Assembly: GCF_010389155.1 (NCBI RefSeq)
Contig: NC_057765.1
Location: 42,737,559-42,801,558 of the forward strand
DNA length: 64,000 nt
Source: Erigeron canadensis
Lineage: Eukaryota > Streptophyta > Magnoliopsida > Asterales > Asteraceae
Direction of reading: 5' to 3'
Shown one piece after another: positions 47,401 through 59,158 of this stretch. The notes below the pieces were generated by a model. That model saw only the letters and a program-made list of their open reading frames with translations, was not told the origin of the DNA and did not search any database. Every line of letters begins with the position of its first letter. The first letter of the stretch is position 1. Position numbers and translations under genes: made by a program.

Positions 47401-48872
47401 ATCGCTACAACCAAAACAATGCGAATGTTGGCAATATACTTGGATTCCACAATTGATAGCAACATAATAAAAGTGGCATTTTTAAGTGAAGGCTTAAGAT
47501 AGGAACTTACGTGTATTAGTCCTATCGTAGGGATAGTCTTGGCTTTCAAATGTGATTGAGAAACGTGACGGATGTATGATGGAGCGATTGATGGGAAGTA
47601 CCCATTTTGGATAAGTGAATATAATATGCGGCATATCAAGGTGAGTCATAGCCCCCTTTCAAACTATTTTATGTGTTTTAATTGTCGGGGTGAAAAGCAT
47701 GATATATAAGCTAAATTGTTTATATTATTACATATATATGAAATGATTCTTGATATTATGATTATGAAATGAAATTGTTTCGTATGTTCATTATGATAAA
47801 TGATTTATATGATGAGATTGAGTTTTGTCAAACCGCTTTCTTCGGTTCACTACTATTTACTCCGATTATGGAGGCCTGTAGTTAGTTAGTTGCGCAACTA
47901 GGTTTCGTCCACCCACCCATTTGTGTAACGGTGAAAGGTTGGTTGCCTTTGTGACAACTTCCACTTCCAGTCCGACCACGGGTGTTCTAGCTACCTTACT
48001 TAGGTCGTCTCCATGGCACGACCCATTATTATAATTATTATTACGGCACTTGATTGACAGCTTGTGCAAGATTTATTTATTTATTATTGGACTTTGAAAA
48101 AATGGTAGTAGTAGTGGCTCAAGCATTTACTCATCAAAATTATGCTAATTATGCCCTTGTAGCTAAATGAAATTTGATATTGAATTACGCCCTTGTGGCT
48201 AAGTGAAATTGATATTAATATTAGTGATATTGAAATGATTTTTGGTAATCGAATGATTTTGGTATGATATACAACTAATCGATTTATATACTTTTTCTCT
48301 CATGAAGATTTGACAAATGAGAACCTGAAATTTTACTATAGATTCTCCAATTCTTGATATGACATTATGGTATTTGGAAACTTGATAACATGATATGAAA
48401 ATTTTGTCGATCATATCGTTCGGATATTTCAAAATGTAATAGTAATCAGTTTTTCTAAGTATTAAAACGGTGATGTACCAAGATTTATATAAAAACCTAT
48501 GCACTCACCAACTACGTTTTCGTAGTTGACACTTTTTCTTCATGCTTTTCAGGAAATAAACTTAAGCATTGAGGATTTATATGCTTCATGATTATTTGCA
48601 TTGCCCTTTGGAGTCAAAGATCAAACCTTGAGATAGGCAATGGAATCCGCCTTGATCATTGTAGTATACTACTTCATGTGCTTGTTATTTGTTTCGTGAA
48701 CTTAATATTCAAGTACGGTGGACGCATTTGTACTTGGAAATTGGTCCACATGCTTGTACATTTGTAAATTCTTTTATTAAATAAAACTATGGTGAATGTT
48801 ATTTATAATCCTTTGTTTTGAATACTCGACTTTCTGTACATCTCATTGTTCCGCCTTAGTTGGGGTGTTACA
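44487..48872 (+). mobile_element. Solo LTR, 4386 bp, TSD CACTT, nested in the Helitron
   Basis: Begins TGTGACAACCCTC and ends GGGGTGTTACA, with CACTT on both sides (44482-44486, 48873-48877). The ends and size recall Ty3/Gypsy chromovirus (Tekay/Del-type) LTRs, which start TGTAACACCC; the assignment is inference. AATAAAAC near 48780 and the end order give plus orientation. It contains a block rich in GGCCCAATAA-like words (46890-47110) and no coding domain. Confidence 0.82.
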
Positions 48873-49419
48873 CACTTTATTTCAATACTCCCTAAAATAC
48901 CCTTAAAAACATTACGCCCCTTCCATTCTCCATTCCTTGGATCTGCTCAAATATTATACCACAAAACACACATACACTTCCATTCCCTGAACCGCCGCAT
49001 AGCCACCAGAATGCCGGAATCATGTTCTCAAATGAAATATGGTAATCTCTTCTCTTCTTTATATTTGTCATTCAAGGTTTCAATTATTCATATTCTTCTT
49101 TGATTTCGATTTGTCATTCAAGGTTTTAATTCTTCTCAGCTTTATTTGTCATTCAAGGTTTCAAAACCGCCGCCGTCTCCGTCGTCTAAAACACACATAG
49201 CTACGGGTACGGTGATCCGGAAATCTGTGGTTAATCCCCCATAGAACCGCCGCATAGCCACCACGCCGCAAAACCGTCGTCATCTCCATCGTCTAAAACA
49301 CACATAGCCATGGGTAATCACCATCGCCGGAATCTGTTCTCAGTTGAAATATGGTAATCTCTTCTCTTCTTTATTTTATGATATTTAAGTTTTTTTACAT
49401 TAATTTGTTTTATGATACT

Positions 49420-50040
49420 TTGCAGAGTGATATTAGAGCCGGATATGTGTTTGTTCATCCTATTTTGCTTAAAAGTGGTAAGGATTCAAAGATTTGTTAG
49501 TGTATAATTACCTTTGATTACGATTTTAATGAAACAATTGCTAAGTTTTTTTTTTTTGAATTTACCAATTGCTTAAAAGTCAATAACCAGGCTGTATCCT
49601 AAAATTATTTTGGAAACAAATGATTGATTTGAAGGGCATTTATCTTTGGCAACCTGCTCTATGATTTTACATTTTTGGTAACTTTTTTCCACCTACCCAC
49701 CATTTCAATGTATCTAAACCCGGATTATCAATTTGTCAGACTGGTGTCTATGACATCAAATTTGAAACTGGACGAATGGAAAATACCCTATGGATGCTCT
49801 ATTTCTTGAGCAACCGGCAATGCGAAGCAGGTACACCACCACGAGTCTTTATTAATACTCATTTAAAGGTTGTTTGGTTTTTTGTTACTTCATTGTATTT
49901 AAGGCATGCCACTAATATCATTGACAGATTATGTGGCAGTGAGTTGTATTATTTGGAAGTTGGATGTGGGTTGTTGCAAAAAAACAAAATCTTACTCATG
50001 CCTCCAAATGATAGTAAACTTGATGGGGTTGGCGCGTGAG
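49420..50040 (+). pseudogene. Possible captured exon fragments inside the Helitron
   Basis: An exon-like piece lies between TTTGCAG and GTAAGG (about 49426-49480, reading SDIRAGYVFVHPILLKS). A second lies between TTGTCAG and GTACAC (about 49740-49830, reading TGVYDIKFETGRMENTLWML). Both are in frame and flanked by splice-like sites, as expected for gene capture by Helitrons. I do not recognise the source gene. Confidence 0.35.
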
Positions 50041-50417
50041 ATAGTGTTGTCGTGTTATTTTCACTCCTGGGCTATAAAACAATGAACCTGTAGTTGGTAT
50101 ACCTCACTCTCCTCTTCTTTGTGCCTTTGAAGGGTAGTTTTTGTGTTTATTCTTCATTTATATTTGAATTCATTTTAATATGATTATTAAGTGTTTGAAG
50201 TTTGTTGTTTTCAGATATCTATTCTGATGTATATCATTATCCAGTTACTTATGTATTGTTATTTGAAATGAATATAGGAAACCATGGTTGAAATGGAAGT
50301 AGAATGTATTATAAGTGTGCGCTCAAGTCGATATTATGTTACTTAAAGAAGGTAAGATGTTGAATTTGATGGATTTTTCTTGAACTGCTGTGGGGTTCCT
50401 TTGAAGATGAAAATGGG

Positions 50418-50425
<8 letters not shown>

Positions 50426-50474
<49 letters not shown>
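50426..50474. repeat. TA microsatellite
   Basis: An uninterrupted TA repeat of about 49 bases within the Helitron. It generates a false Tyr/Ile-rich ORF on the minus strand. Confidence 0.95.
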
Positions 50475-50477
<3 letters not shown>

Positions 50478-51645
50478 AAAACTTGGTTGGATTGGATAGA
50501 GTTTCAAGCTGATTGGATGAACATCCAGTTGTTTGTAAACATGTCACCTACTCATGAAAGGTAGCAATTTAGTGTGATTTTGTTTATCTTATGGCATAAA
50601 TATTAAGTCTAAGAGTATTTTTCAATCTTAAAGATTTAAAGCAAGGAAATGTGTAACGCCTGTTAACCAACATGTACAATACCCTATTATCAAAATTGGG
50701 TTATGCAGGAGATGAGCTAAAGATAGTCGTACTTCTATTCGAAGGTAATCTATAATCTGATGCTAACTTTTCATATAGATCATGTACATTAAATTCAAGC
50801 TACGTTGTCACTAATGATAGTATGGCCCATAAATGATCTGATATAGATATGTGTATCATCGAATTTTTGGGTTTGAGTAGACTACGACCTCTACTTGATA
50901 AGATCTAATCTTGATTTTTTTCATCTTTATCACTTTTGACTACTGCAAACTTTACATTGTTTTGTATGGCTGAAGAATAGAGTGCATCCAAAGGCCAAAT
51001 TGGTTATAGTGAGACGTCACCGATTTGATTACCAACGAGGGATATACCCGTAGACAGAATCTAAAATGATGAGAATAGTCGAAAACATTATTGATCAGCT
51101 GAAGACAAGAGGCTTGAAACGATTAACATACCTCAACTTTTAGAATATAGAAAAGAATGGCATCCTTCATGTTTAAAAAGCAATGAGATGTGCTAAGTGA
51201 AGAACAAGTTAGAATCCAAGTAGCTATGCAGATCGTATACATTAATGTCTTTTTGGTATACGGTGATATATGGAATGAGCTTTCATATGTCTATATCACT
51301 TAAAATAGATACTAGACAATAATAACGGAAATCATGATTCTCTAGATATTTTAGATTATTTTTTGTGTGATTGGGTTTTAGTTGCTAGGATTTTGTTTTA
51401 GAGGTCGGCTAGATGCAATTGTCTATGATAAACTGATAAGTGATATTTTCTGGAATCAATATACTTTTTAGTTATGTATATGTTCATTGATCTAGCTATT
51501 ACTCAGTTTTAAATTCCTTTTTTCAATTTTTTTTTAAATATTCAGATGTTATGCTATCATTTAATTACACTAGAGTTATGGTTCAAATTTAACGTGACAA
51601 TTTGCTTTTTATTTTTTCCGCCGTATCGCGCGGGCATTCATCTAG

Positions 51646-51992
51646 TATATATATATATATATATATATATCCGTCTCAACTCTCAAGTTTATAGTGTCAC
51701 TTGAATTGAATAAACAAACAAAAAAACAGGCAAACAGTCCAACCTATTAAATACGAACTAGCCTCTCATATACGTTCGATCTTCTGTTATATTCTTTGAT
51801 TAATAGTGACTTAGTGAGTTGAGATAGGGTTGTTTTCCAATAGAATCACTCTTTCTTAAACACATATAATATCTACCAATAAACTAAAGGGTTTAATGCT
51901 ACGGAATGCAACAAACTATGACCGAAAAGTTATAGTGCGCGCGAACTAACGATTTTCTTTATTTTATGTCGAAAACCTGCTAAAAAGTTCTA
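51646..51992. other. Spacer between two Helitrons
   Basis: TA repeat followed by AT-rich sequence without a recognisable feature. It separates the 3' end of one Helitron from the 5' end of a related one. Confidence 0.6.
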
Positions 51993-52405
51993 TCTATACT
52001 CCTTATATAAACAAACTACCCCTTTCGTAATTAAACACTCTACCTTTAAATTCCCTATTTTATCCTTTTAATCTACACTACCACCAAACACTTTAATTAT
52101 GAAATATTGAAAATGCCCTTAAGAAAACCTTACACCGAATTTGTCTCTCTCCCCCCCTGAAGCTGCTCACATATTATACCAAAAAACACACTCATACATC
52201 CCCACAGAACAAAACACACACATACATCCCCTCAGAACCGCCTCCCTCTAAAACACACATAGCCACCGCCCTCCAAAACCGACGTCGTCTCCTCCGTCTA
52301 AAACACACATAGTCATAAGTACGGTGATATGGTAATCGCGCGGGTACCGCTAATTGACCAACATTTTTTCCTATGCCCCGACGCATCACGCGGGTACAAG
52401 GCTAG
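51993..52405 (+). mobile_element. Helitron, 413 bp
   Basis: 5' end A|TCTATACTCCTTATATAA, continuing ACTCTACCTTTAAATTCC. 3' end CGACGCATCACGCGGGTAC, AAGG, CTAG|T. Its termini and subterminal words (AAAACACACATAGCCA, CCGTCGTC-type) match the larger Helitron at 44389-51645, so it is a short family member. Confidence 0.8.
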
Positions 52406-53216
52406 TATCATTAAAAAGTGACGTAATAAAAAGTTAACCAGTTACCATATTTGAATTTCCTCTTTGACCGCTTACTTTTTACATGGAATAATATATTTAT
52501 CAAAAAAAACAAAAAGACTTTATTTACAACCATAAATCTGTTTCACACTAGAAATGAAAAACAAAGCTCATCCAATAACTTGATTTACAACCATAAATCA
52601 AATTACTAACTAAACCCTCTGTAATTCTGTATGTAATAAATTTAAACACATCAATGGGCCTAGGATTGGGACTTATCTTTTCCTATTCTTATGATCTTAT
52701 CTATAACTATCTATAAGTTGATTACCAACCATCGGCATTGTATGGTAAAAGTAAGTAGATCATAAGCAACCGTCGTGAAGATAAACAGGAAATATGTTCC
52801 TATAAGAGTTTGTGAGGCCATCAATGATGAAGATAATGATCGCCATGAAAATATCGTCAATAGCGGCTAAGGATTCATCAACATCAATAACATCCGGCCC
52901 TCTTTCGGAACCAATTAAAATATGTGAAAGAACGATTAAGGAGATCCAGAGTATACCTAAAGAGGAGGGTTATCGTAATTAAAATTTTTATTTTGGTTCG
53001 TTTTTTGTTATAGTGTGGTTGAGGTGGGTCTTTTTCTTGTCTTCCTTTTGGTTCGATTTTTGAATATGGTGTGATGGAGGTGCTTATTTTGGGTCGTGGT
53101 GGTGGTAAGGAGTTAGGTGGTACTCGGTTGAGGTGGCCGGTGGAGTGCGTGGTGGTAAACTTGATGGTTGGTTGTGGTGGTTATTTTTTTAGGATGAGAT
53201 TTGGGGTTTGGTTGTT

Positions 53217-53265
<49 letters not shown>

Positions 53266-53283
53266 TGCGGGTAAAATACCTAG
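52406..53283 (+). mobile_element. 3' part of a further Helitron
   Basis: It ends in ATCGTGCGGGTAAAATACCTAG|T (CTAG 53280-53283), preceded by a TA repeat (53219-53262). The 5' terminus was not fixed; a candidate TCTATAACTATC lies near 52688. The G-rich stretch 53030-53190 (GGTGGTGGTAAGG...) may be a captured fragment. The interval given is an upper bound. Confidence 0.45.
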
Positions 53284-53310
53284 TATATATATATCTAGTA
53301 TATATATATA

Positions 53311-53942
53311 CTAGGTATTTTACCCGCACGATGTGCGAAAAATAAAAAAGTTGTTTAATACATACATAAAAAAGGTTTTTTTCTAAGAAAAAATATACAC
53401 ATATACAGGTTCCAATAACTGTTAAACGCATTAATAAAGTATTAAACAACTTTATTGTTTAACAATCAATATGATATAATTCATAGTCTATTCCCGATTC
53501 AATATAATTTTGGATTACATTACATCCTATCAGCAATATTTACTTAATCTAAAAATGAAACATATCTCTCATTAAGACATCAACAATATCATCAATTATC
53601 ACTATGATTTTAATTTAATTTACATTACATTCTATCATCAATATCTAAATAAACTAAATATGAAATATATCTAATCAATATGTTAATAATATCACAAATT
53701 ATTATAAAATAAATAATCAAGTTAAACAAATTAAAGTAATTATACATAAAAAATTTGATCACAGTTATTCATGTTCATGACTTTTCTTGTCATTTTAATA
53801 ATAATAATGTATATTTAATAAATCACCTTATTATTTGATCAGGGATTGATCATTTTCTTTCGTGCACCATCAACTTTCTTTTCTCCTTCAATTTTTGTTA
53901 ACTTCTTGTCCTATTATTTTTGGGACTAAATCGGCTTGGTAG

Positions 53943-53993
<51 letters not shown>

Positions 53994-54298
53994 CATAATT
54001 ATATAATAAGAATATTAAATTAGAAGTAGAGTTTTGATAATATCTAGTTATGAAAAGTAAATATTTACCAAAATTAAAAGTATATTACGGTTGTTCTAAA
54101 TATGTTTATTATTAAATCCCAATATTGTTGTCACATTTATTTATGTTTTTATATATATAAATAAGATTAATATTATAAAAAAAAAACATGGAGATGCCAC
54201 ATAGGATTTATCCTATGTGTCAATATTTAAGCATACCTTTAAATTGAGGAGGGTGGCTTATAATGTTAGGATAACTACTCTTTTAATATGTATATAGA
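53311..54298 (-). mobile_element. Helitron, 988 bp, tail-to-tail with the previous one
   Basis: On the minus strand: 5' A|TCTATATACATATTAAAAG, 3' CGCACATCGTGCGGGTAAAA, TAC, CTAG|T. The flanks are A and T. It contains a TA microsatellite at 53949-53992. Its 3' end is the mirror image of the plus-strand Helitron end at 53262-53283, only 27 bases away. Confidence 0.72.
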
Positions 54299-54300
54299 TA

Positions 54301-55193
54301 GGGTTGAGTTATTTTGAGAACTTCTAAAAAATAAAGAATTCAAGAACCATTCTGGATCACATATTTTTTTCCTCTTTCCCTCTTCAATTAAATAATAAAA
54401 TTCACCCAAATCATTCAAAATGTTCTAACTCACAAACCGTAAATCGTTAGACGAAACAAAAAGCATGGGTAGTCTTAAAATTCCGTCCTCTTTCATTAGA
54501 GATCCAATTCGATATATTTTTGACGACTTTTTAATTTTCGTTTTCTTTTTGGTCGTTACACATAACTTACACATATGTAGATTGAACTTACACATGTGTA
54601 GGTTGAACAAAAATTATGATTCGGAATGGGCTTCGCCCTTAAAGATATTCATAAACCAAAGCTAGTGGGGGTGATAGGTCATATAGGGTGATAGGTCATA
54701 GGGTGATAGGTCATAGAGGGTGATAGGTCATAGAGGGTGATCAGTGAGAGGTGATCTACCTAACGGGCTCCGCCCTTAGCCGCTATTCCTCCGCCATGGA
54801 CTGGCGGACTCCGTCCTTGGCTACCATGGCTCTGCCACGGATTGACGGGCTCCGCCCTTGACCTTCATTGTTGTGTACACGTGTTCATTTACTAACTTAC
54901 ATGTGAAAACAATGATCTTACACATGTGTAGGATGAACGCGATGGGAAAAAAAAATGAAAATTAAAAAGTCGTCAAAATTATATCGAATTGGATCTCTAA
55001 TGAAAGAGGACGAAATTTTAAGACTACTCATGCTTTTTGTTTCGTCTAACGATTTCAGTTTATGAGATAAATCATTTTAAATGATTTGGGTGAATTTTCT
55101 TATTTAATGGAAGAAAGAGAAAATATAAGAAAATGAGTGGTCCAGAATTGTTATCGCGTTCTTTTTTATTTGTGAGTTCTCAAATAACCCTTC
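54301..55193. mobile_element. Foldback element with about 300-bp inverted arms
   Basis: The left arm GGGTTGAGTTATTTTGAGAA and the right arm (reversed) AGGGTTATTTGAGAACTCAC continue as near-matching arms. They share CACCCAAATCATT, CGTTAGACGAAACAAAAAGC and CATTAGAGATCCAATTCGAT (54301-54600 against 54890-55193). The loop holds five GGGTGATAGGTCATA units (54668-54745) and three GGGCTCCGCCCTT-like units. The arm tips match the foldback at 29262-29745. Confidence 0.75.
54668..54750 (+). repeat. Tandem GGTGATAGGTCATA repeats
   Basis: Five units of about 15-19 bases, GGGTGATAGGTCATA(GA), lie in the loop of the foldback element. The same phrase occurs once at 36615 (GGGTGATAGGTCA) in a Helitron-like element, linking the two repeat types. 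Confidence 0.8.

Positions 55194-55212
<19 letters not shown>

Positions 55213-55250
<38 letters not shown>
55213..55250. repeat. CT and TA microsatellite
   Basis: A CT repeat (about 55192-55213) runs directly into a TA repeat (55213-55249), separating the foldback element from the next inverted-repeat element. Confidence 0.9.
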
Positions 55251-55251
<1 letters not shown>

Positions 55252-55255
55252 AAAA

Positions 55256-55439
55256 GGGAATATAAGATTGTCCGACACCTAAGCTTAGGTGTGAAACCCC
55301 TCACATACTAATATTTTATTATTTCTTGTTTAATGAATAAATGCATGGGCCCCTATAATTTTTATGGATTAAAAAAATAATATGTGAGTGTTTCACACCT
55401 AAGCTTAGAGACCCGACAGCCTTGTATTATCACCCCCCT
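55256..55439. mobile_element. Small inverted-repeat MITE
   Basis: The left arm GACACCTAAGCTTAGGTGTG, AAACCCCTCACATA is mirrored on the right by TATGTGAGTGTTTCACACC and TAAGCTTAGAGACCCGACAG. The element is about 185 bases and AT-rich in the centre, and lies between TA tracts. ACCTAAGCTTAGGT is a perfect palindrome in the left arm. Confidence 0.65.
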
Positions 55440-56485
55440 ATATATATATATATATATATTTTAGCCTACGTGGATGGTTAACCGGTGCCACATAAGCCAT
55501 CTAATGTTTTTCACCCACTTTAATATATTTAGCCATTTTCCTCACATAGAATAAAGAAAATCGTTAGTTCGTGCACAATATAACTTTTTGGTCATAGTTT
55601 ATTGCATTCCATAGTACTAAACCCTAAACTAAAATAAGATTCAGATGTTGTTGAAACGACACGTGACGTAATCCTTGATCGACATGTGTACTTTTAATTT
55701 ATTTATTTTATTAAAACTAATTTTATACTCGGCCATCGGCCGGGAATAACTATGAGACATAGACTCGAATTTACGCTTAAGAACTTCAACGTGTCAATAG
55801 TTATCAACGGATTAGTTAATACATAGACTCGAATCTACGCTTAAGAACATATCAATCATGTTTTAGTTTATTGGTGGATACGTAACTTATTGCCCTAAGT
55901 CCCTAAGAATTTAACGTTTGTAATAATGATCAAGACATTAATCATTTGTTAAAAAGGGTACAAAAACAAGGCAACGCAACCTCACCCGAATGGCAGTAAA
56001 AGGTATTCATTCGACATACCAAACCATCTTACTTTGTGCATCTAACCCAAGTGATTCGAGCAATACAATGAGCAACATTCACCGTAACCATGTCAAACCT
56101 TTAAACGATCATTTCAAGTTCACACGTAAACAAGTCAAAATTTTGATAAAACAAGAACAAATTTTCAATCACGTCGACCAACCAACAAGCAATTCCCCAA
56201 TGAACTTCATCCAAGTAGAGAACACTGCAAGAGAGCTATAATTTTCACCTATAGAGCTATCCATATTCAATTATTCATCACGTATTCACATAATGACACA
56301 TGGACATATGGTCTTTCAAAATGGAAGTCTAGCCCAACCCGCTTATTACTCATTATATTGGGCCACATTTTATTTTAATTAATTAATATATGTTTGCGCC
56401 TTAAAGATCCAACACCGCTGTGGCCTGGCCTCTAGCCTTCTACCATTCAAACTTTAAACTTTAAAGAAATAAAAATGGTTGGTCG
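55440..56485. other. Intergenic, no supported gene
   Basis: Contains a duplicated phrase ATAGACTCGAAT(T/C)TACGCTTA AGAAC-like (about 55758 and 55823). An 83-codon ATG-started ORF at 55990-56241 (MAVKGIHSTYQTILLCASNP...) has no recognisable domain and no supporting signals. I do not call it a gene. Confidence 0.5.
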
Positions 56486-57111
56486 GGTAAATTACAAAAA
56501 TCATACATGAGGTTTGTTCAAAACTACACTGGTCATACTTACAATTTAAAAATTATGCGAACCATACCCATCGTTGTCAAAAACTTACATTGACCATACC
56601 TATCACTGACGGTCGTCAATTTAGTCGTTAAGTCAAGTCATGTGCTGTGCATGTGAGGTATCAAAACCGTAATTTCGTGTATACTTCAGGTATCATTCGT
56701 GTATACTTCACATACAACAAAATTATAATGACATGTTTAATAATAAATGCATTCTTGTATCAACTATTTTTCTCGATACTTTTCATTATAAAAATTATTG
56801 TTTCATAATAAGTGTCATATCTACTCAACTTAATAAATGAAGTATAAATAAAACTCTAAAATTCTTAATAATTATTTTTATGGTGAATTACAAGGATAAT
56901 ACCTGAAGTATCCACGAAATTACAGTTTTGATACCTCATATGCATGACACGTGACTTGACTTAACGGTCAAATAGACGACCGTCAGCGATAGGTATGGTT
57001 AGTGTAAGTTTTTGACAACAGTGGGTATGACTCGCGTAATTTTTAAATTATAGGTATGGCCAGTGTAGTTTCAAACAAACTTCATGTATGATTTTTGTAA
57101 TTTACCCTAAA
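56486..57111. mobile_element. Inverted-repeat element with GGGTAAATTACA ends
   Basis: The left arm GGGTAAATTACAAAAATCAT, then TGAGGTTTGTTC and TAGTCGTTAAGTCAAGTCA, is mirrored by TGACTTGACTTAACGGTC...TGATTTTTGTAATTTACCC on the right. The arms are about 215 bases each. The ends resemble Mutator-like elements, but I could not find a matching 9-base duplication. Confidence 0.65.
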
Positions 57112-57215
57112 AATTTTTTAAGAGAATATTTCTCGGATCGTCCCTGTGGTTTACTCTAAACATCACGTTTCGTCCTTTAGTTTTCAAAATGACACTGGTA
57201 ATCCTTTATAAGTGG

Positions 57216-58362
57216 ATAAGGTTTTCATTCGATCCTTTAAGTTAATGTCCATTTATTGGCCTCCGTTTTCTTTCTCACGTGCTTCCCACATGAGGATATT
57301 TATGTCTTTTTGATCCCTAAAGGACTAAACTTGATATTTCTTATGTTTGTTTTATTAGGAATATATATAAAACTATCACCATACTACATCTATAATAAAA
57401 CCCACAAAATTAAATCAAAACAAATAGAGATGCAACATATACTATTAAAATTTAACTCTTTACAATCATTTTCATCTCTATGTATCGCCATATACACATA
57501 CACAGAATACATATACATAAATCTCTAAAAATCTGTATCCATACAAATCTCAAACCAACAATCCTTTTCATTCACCAATCAACAAAAGACTTTCAATGGC
57601 CCAAATTAAAAAGAAAAAAACAATACTCGTAATAAACAAGAAAAAAAAGAAAAGATGAAGCCACACAAATTTCATCTACATATTATCTCATACGAACCAA
57701 CACCTGCATCCATTGATCTTGTTTTTCAATCTTCAATACACCGGTCAACAGCGACCCACTAATAGTGGTGGTGGTGGTCGACGCCTCGACGATGGGGGTA
57801 AATCCATCAGCGATTCAGTGGTGAAGATTTGAAGGTGATGGTGTAGCGGAGATGGTTGTCACAATGATGCTCTTCCGAGACGTCTCTTGCTTCCTTTGGT
57901 TGGAGATCTACACCTCTTTCTTCCCGTGGCCGCCTCTTGACCGAAATTACAACAAGGGGTGGTACAATAAATTCTTGAATCGTATGCAGTAAAATTTCTT
58001 GATATTTATAATAATCTAACATCTTAATTGTTGGGTTTATTAATTTTTTGATGAACAAAAGTTTGTTTGTACAGTTTGTCTATTGTTTAGTTTGTTGGTG
58101 ATTTGAGTATATATAGAAAGAGATAATAGGCGTAGATGATTTGGATTATTAGAAGCAGGGAAGGCTGGGATTCACTGCCAAAGTCCATGTGAAAAGAAAG
58201 AGGCACGAAGAAAGAGAAATCTGAAAAAAAAAAAAAAATCAAGTTTAGTCCTTTAGTGATGAAAAAGACATATATACCCTCACGTGAGAAGAAAGTGAGA
58301 AAGAAAACGGAGGCCAATAAACGGACGTTAACTTAAAGGACTGAATCTAAACCTTATCCACA
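57216..58362. mobile_element. Element with about 130-bp terminal inverted repeats
   Basis: The left arm (GTGGATAAGGTTTTCATTCG, TTTATTGGCCTCCGTTTTC, AAAGGACTAAACTTGAT) is matched in reverse by 58230-58362 (ATCAAGTTTAGTCCTTTAG, GAAAACGGAGGCCAATAAA, AACCTTATCCAC). The core of about 880 bases has no recognisable gene. The superfamily is undetermined, with exact tips probably a little further out. Confidence 0.6.
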
Positions 58363-58630
58363 AATAAAACAATAAGTTCTACTTCTCTGAAAACTGGCCC
58401 CTGGAGTTTGATGTTGTGAACGTATCTTAGACAGGTTTTAGATAAAATATATCAATTACTAAAGTAAAATAAATAAAACAATAAATTCTACTTCTCTGAA
58501 AATCACCTTGCATCATAAAAATCATCGTGCATCAATTGCTTCGTGAATCTTCGTGCATCAATTTAACTATGTTCTAAAGGTCAAGAGTTTGTCCAATTTG
58601 TTTTACTTTAATACTTTTTTTGAACGACAC

Positions 58631-58700
<70 letters not shown>

Positions 58701-59158
58701 CAAGGAACACTAACAAGCTACTAGTATTCAAGCATATACAATCTAGAAAAACAACAAAATATACAGACTAGATCCAACTCAAAACTTTAACTGTTAAGCC
58801 TGCAAAAGGGTTGAAAAAAACTTATGTCAATTACAAAAGAGACATAAGAAAAAAAACCCCAACAACAATGGTCGAGCCACCGATTTTCACTTCGCGAAGT
58901 TTTTGATGCAGCCCCAAACAAGTTCCGGGGAAAAAGCTAACAAACAAAAATCTATGTTACCCGGATAATGGACTCTTAATCCAAGCTTCCCACGTCAAAT
59001 AGCTTTTATTATCCCGATTATTGATCCAAAGAAAAGATGTTAGACATATGTTAAGCCTTGAGCCTTTGAATAAGTTATCGGCTAAGCACCAAGCTCATAT
59101 AATCTGTCAGCTATACACCTAGGCTTAAAACCAACTATTGTTATCGAGATTTTAAGCC
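58363..59158. other. Intergenic with TA microsatellite
   Basis: A TA repeat of about 58 bases covers 58636-58695. The following 58790-59100 (ACTTCGCGAAGTTTTTGATGC, TTCCGGGGAAAAAGC) has moderate GC and could be a retroelement fragment, but no ends or ORF support it. Confidence 0.5.
58636..58695. repeat. TA microsatellite
   Basis: About 60 bases of TA repeat in intergenic DNA right of the 57.2-58.4 kb inverted-repeat element. Confidence 0.95.

Larger units (their letters stand above)
44389..51645 (+). mobile_element. Helitron carrying a nested 4.4-kb solo LTR
   Basis: 5' end A|TCTATACTCTCTATATAC, continuing ACATCTACCTTTAAATTG. 3' end CCGCCGTATCGCGCGGGC, ATTCAT, CTAG|T. The 413-bp Helitron at 51993-52405 has the same termini. 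Without the solo LTR it is about 2.9 kb. It contains duplicated leader-like units (48975-49040 and 49245-49360, ending in GAAATATGGTAATCTCTTC) and exon-like segments. It starts 60 bases after the defensin-like stop codon, so it sits in or near that gene's 3' UTR. Confidence 0.72.

Noticed and set aside
50323..50547. Tyr/Ile-repeat ORF
   Set aside because: It is a translation of the TA microsatellite at 50426-50474. The same applies to ORFs at 29133-29315 and 53189-53449.
55990..56241. ATG-started 83-codon ORF
   Set aside because: No recognisable domain, signal peptide, splice partner or promoter. Length is within chance expectation for this amount of DNA.
57807..58317. ORFs of 76-83 codons in the core of the 57.2-58.4 kb element
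   Set aside because: One overlaps the terminal inverted repeat and is mirrored at 57256. Neither resembles a transposase.
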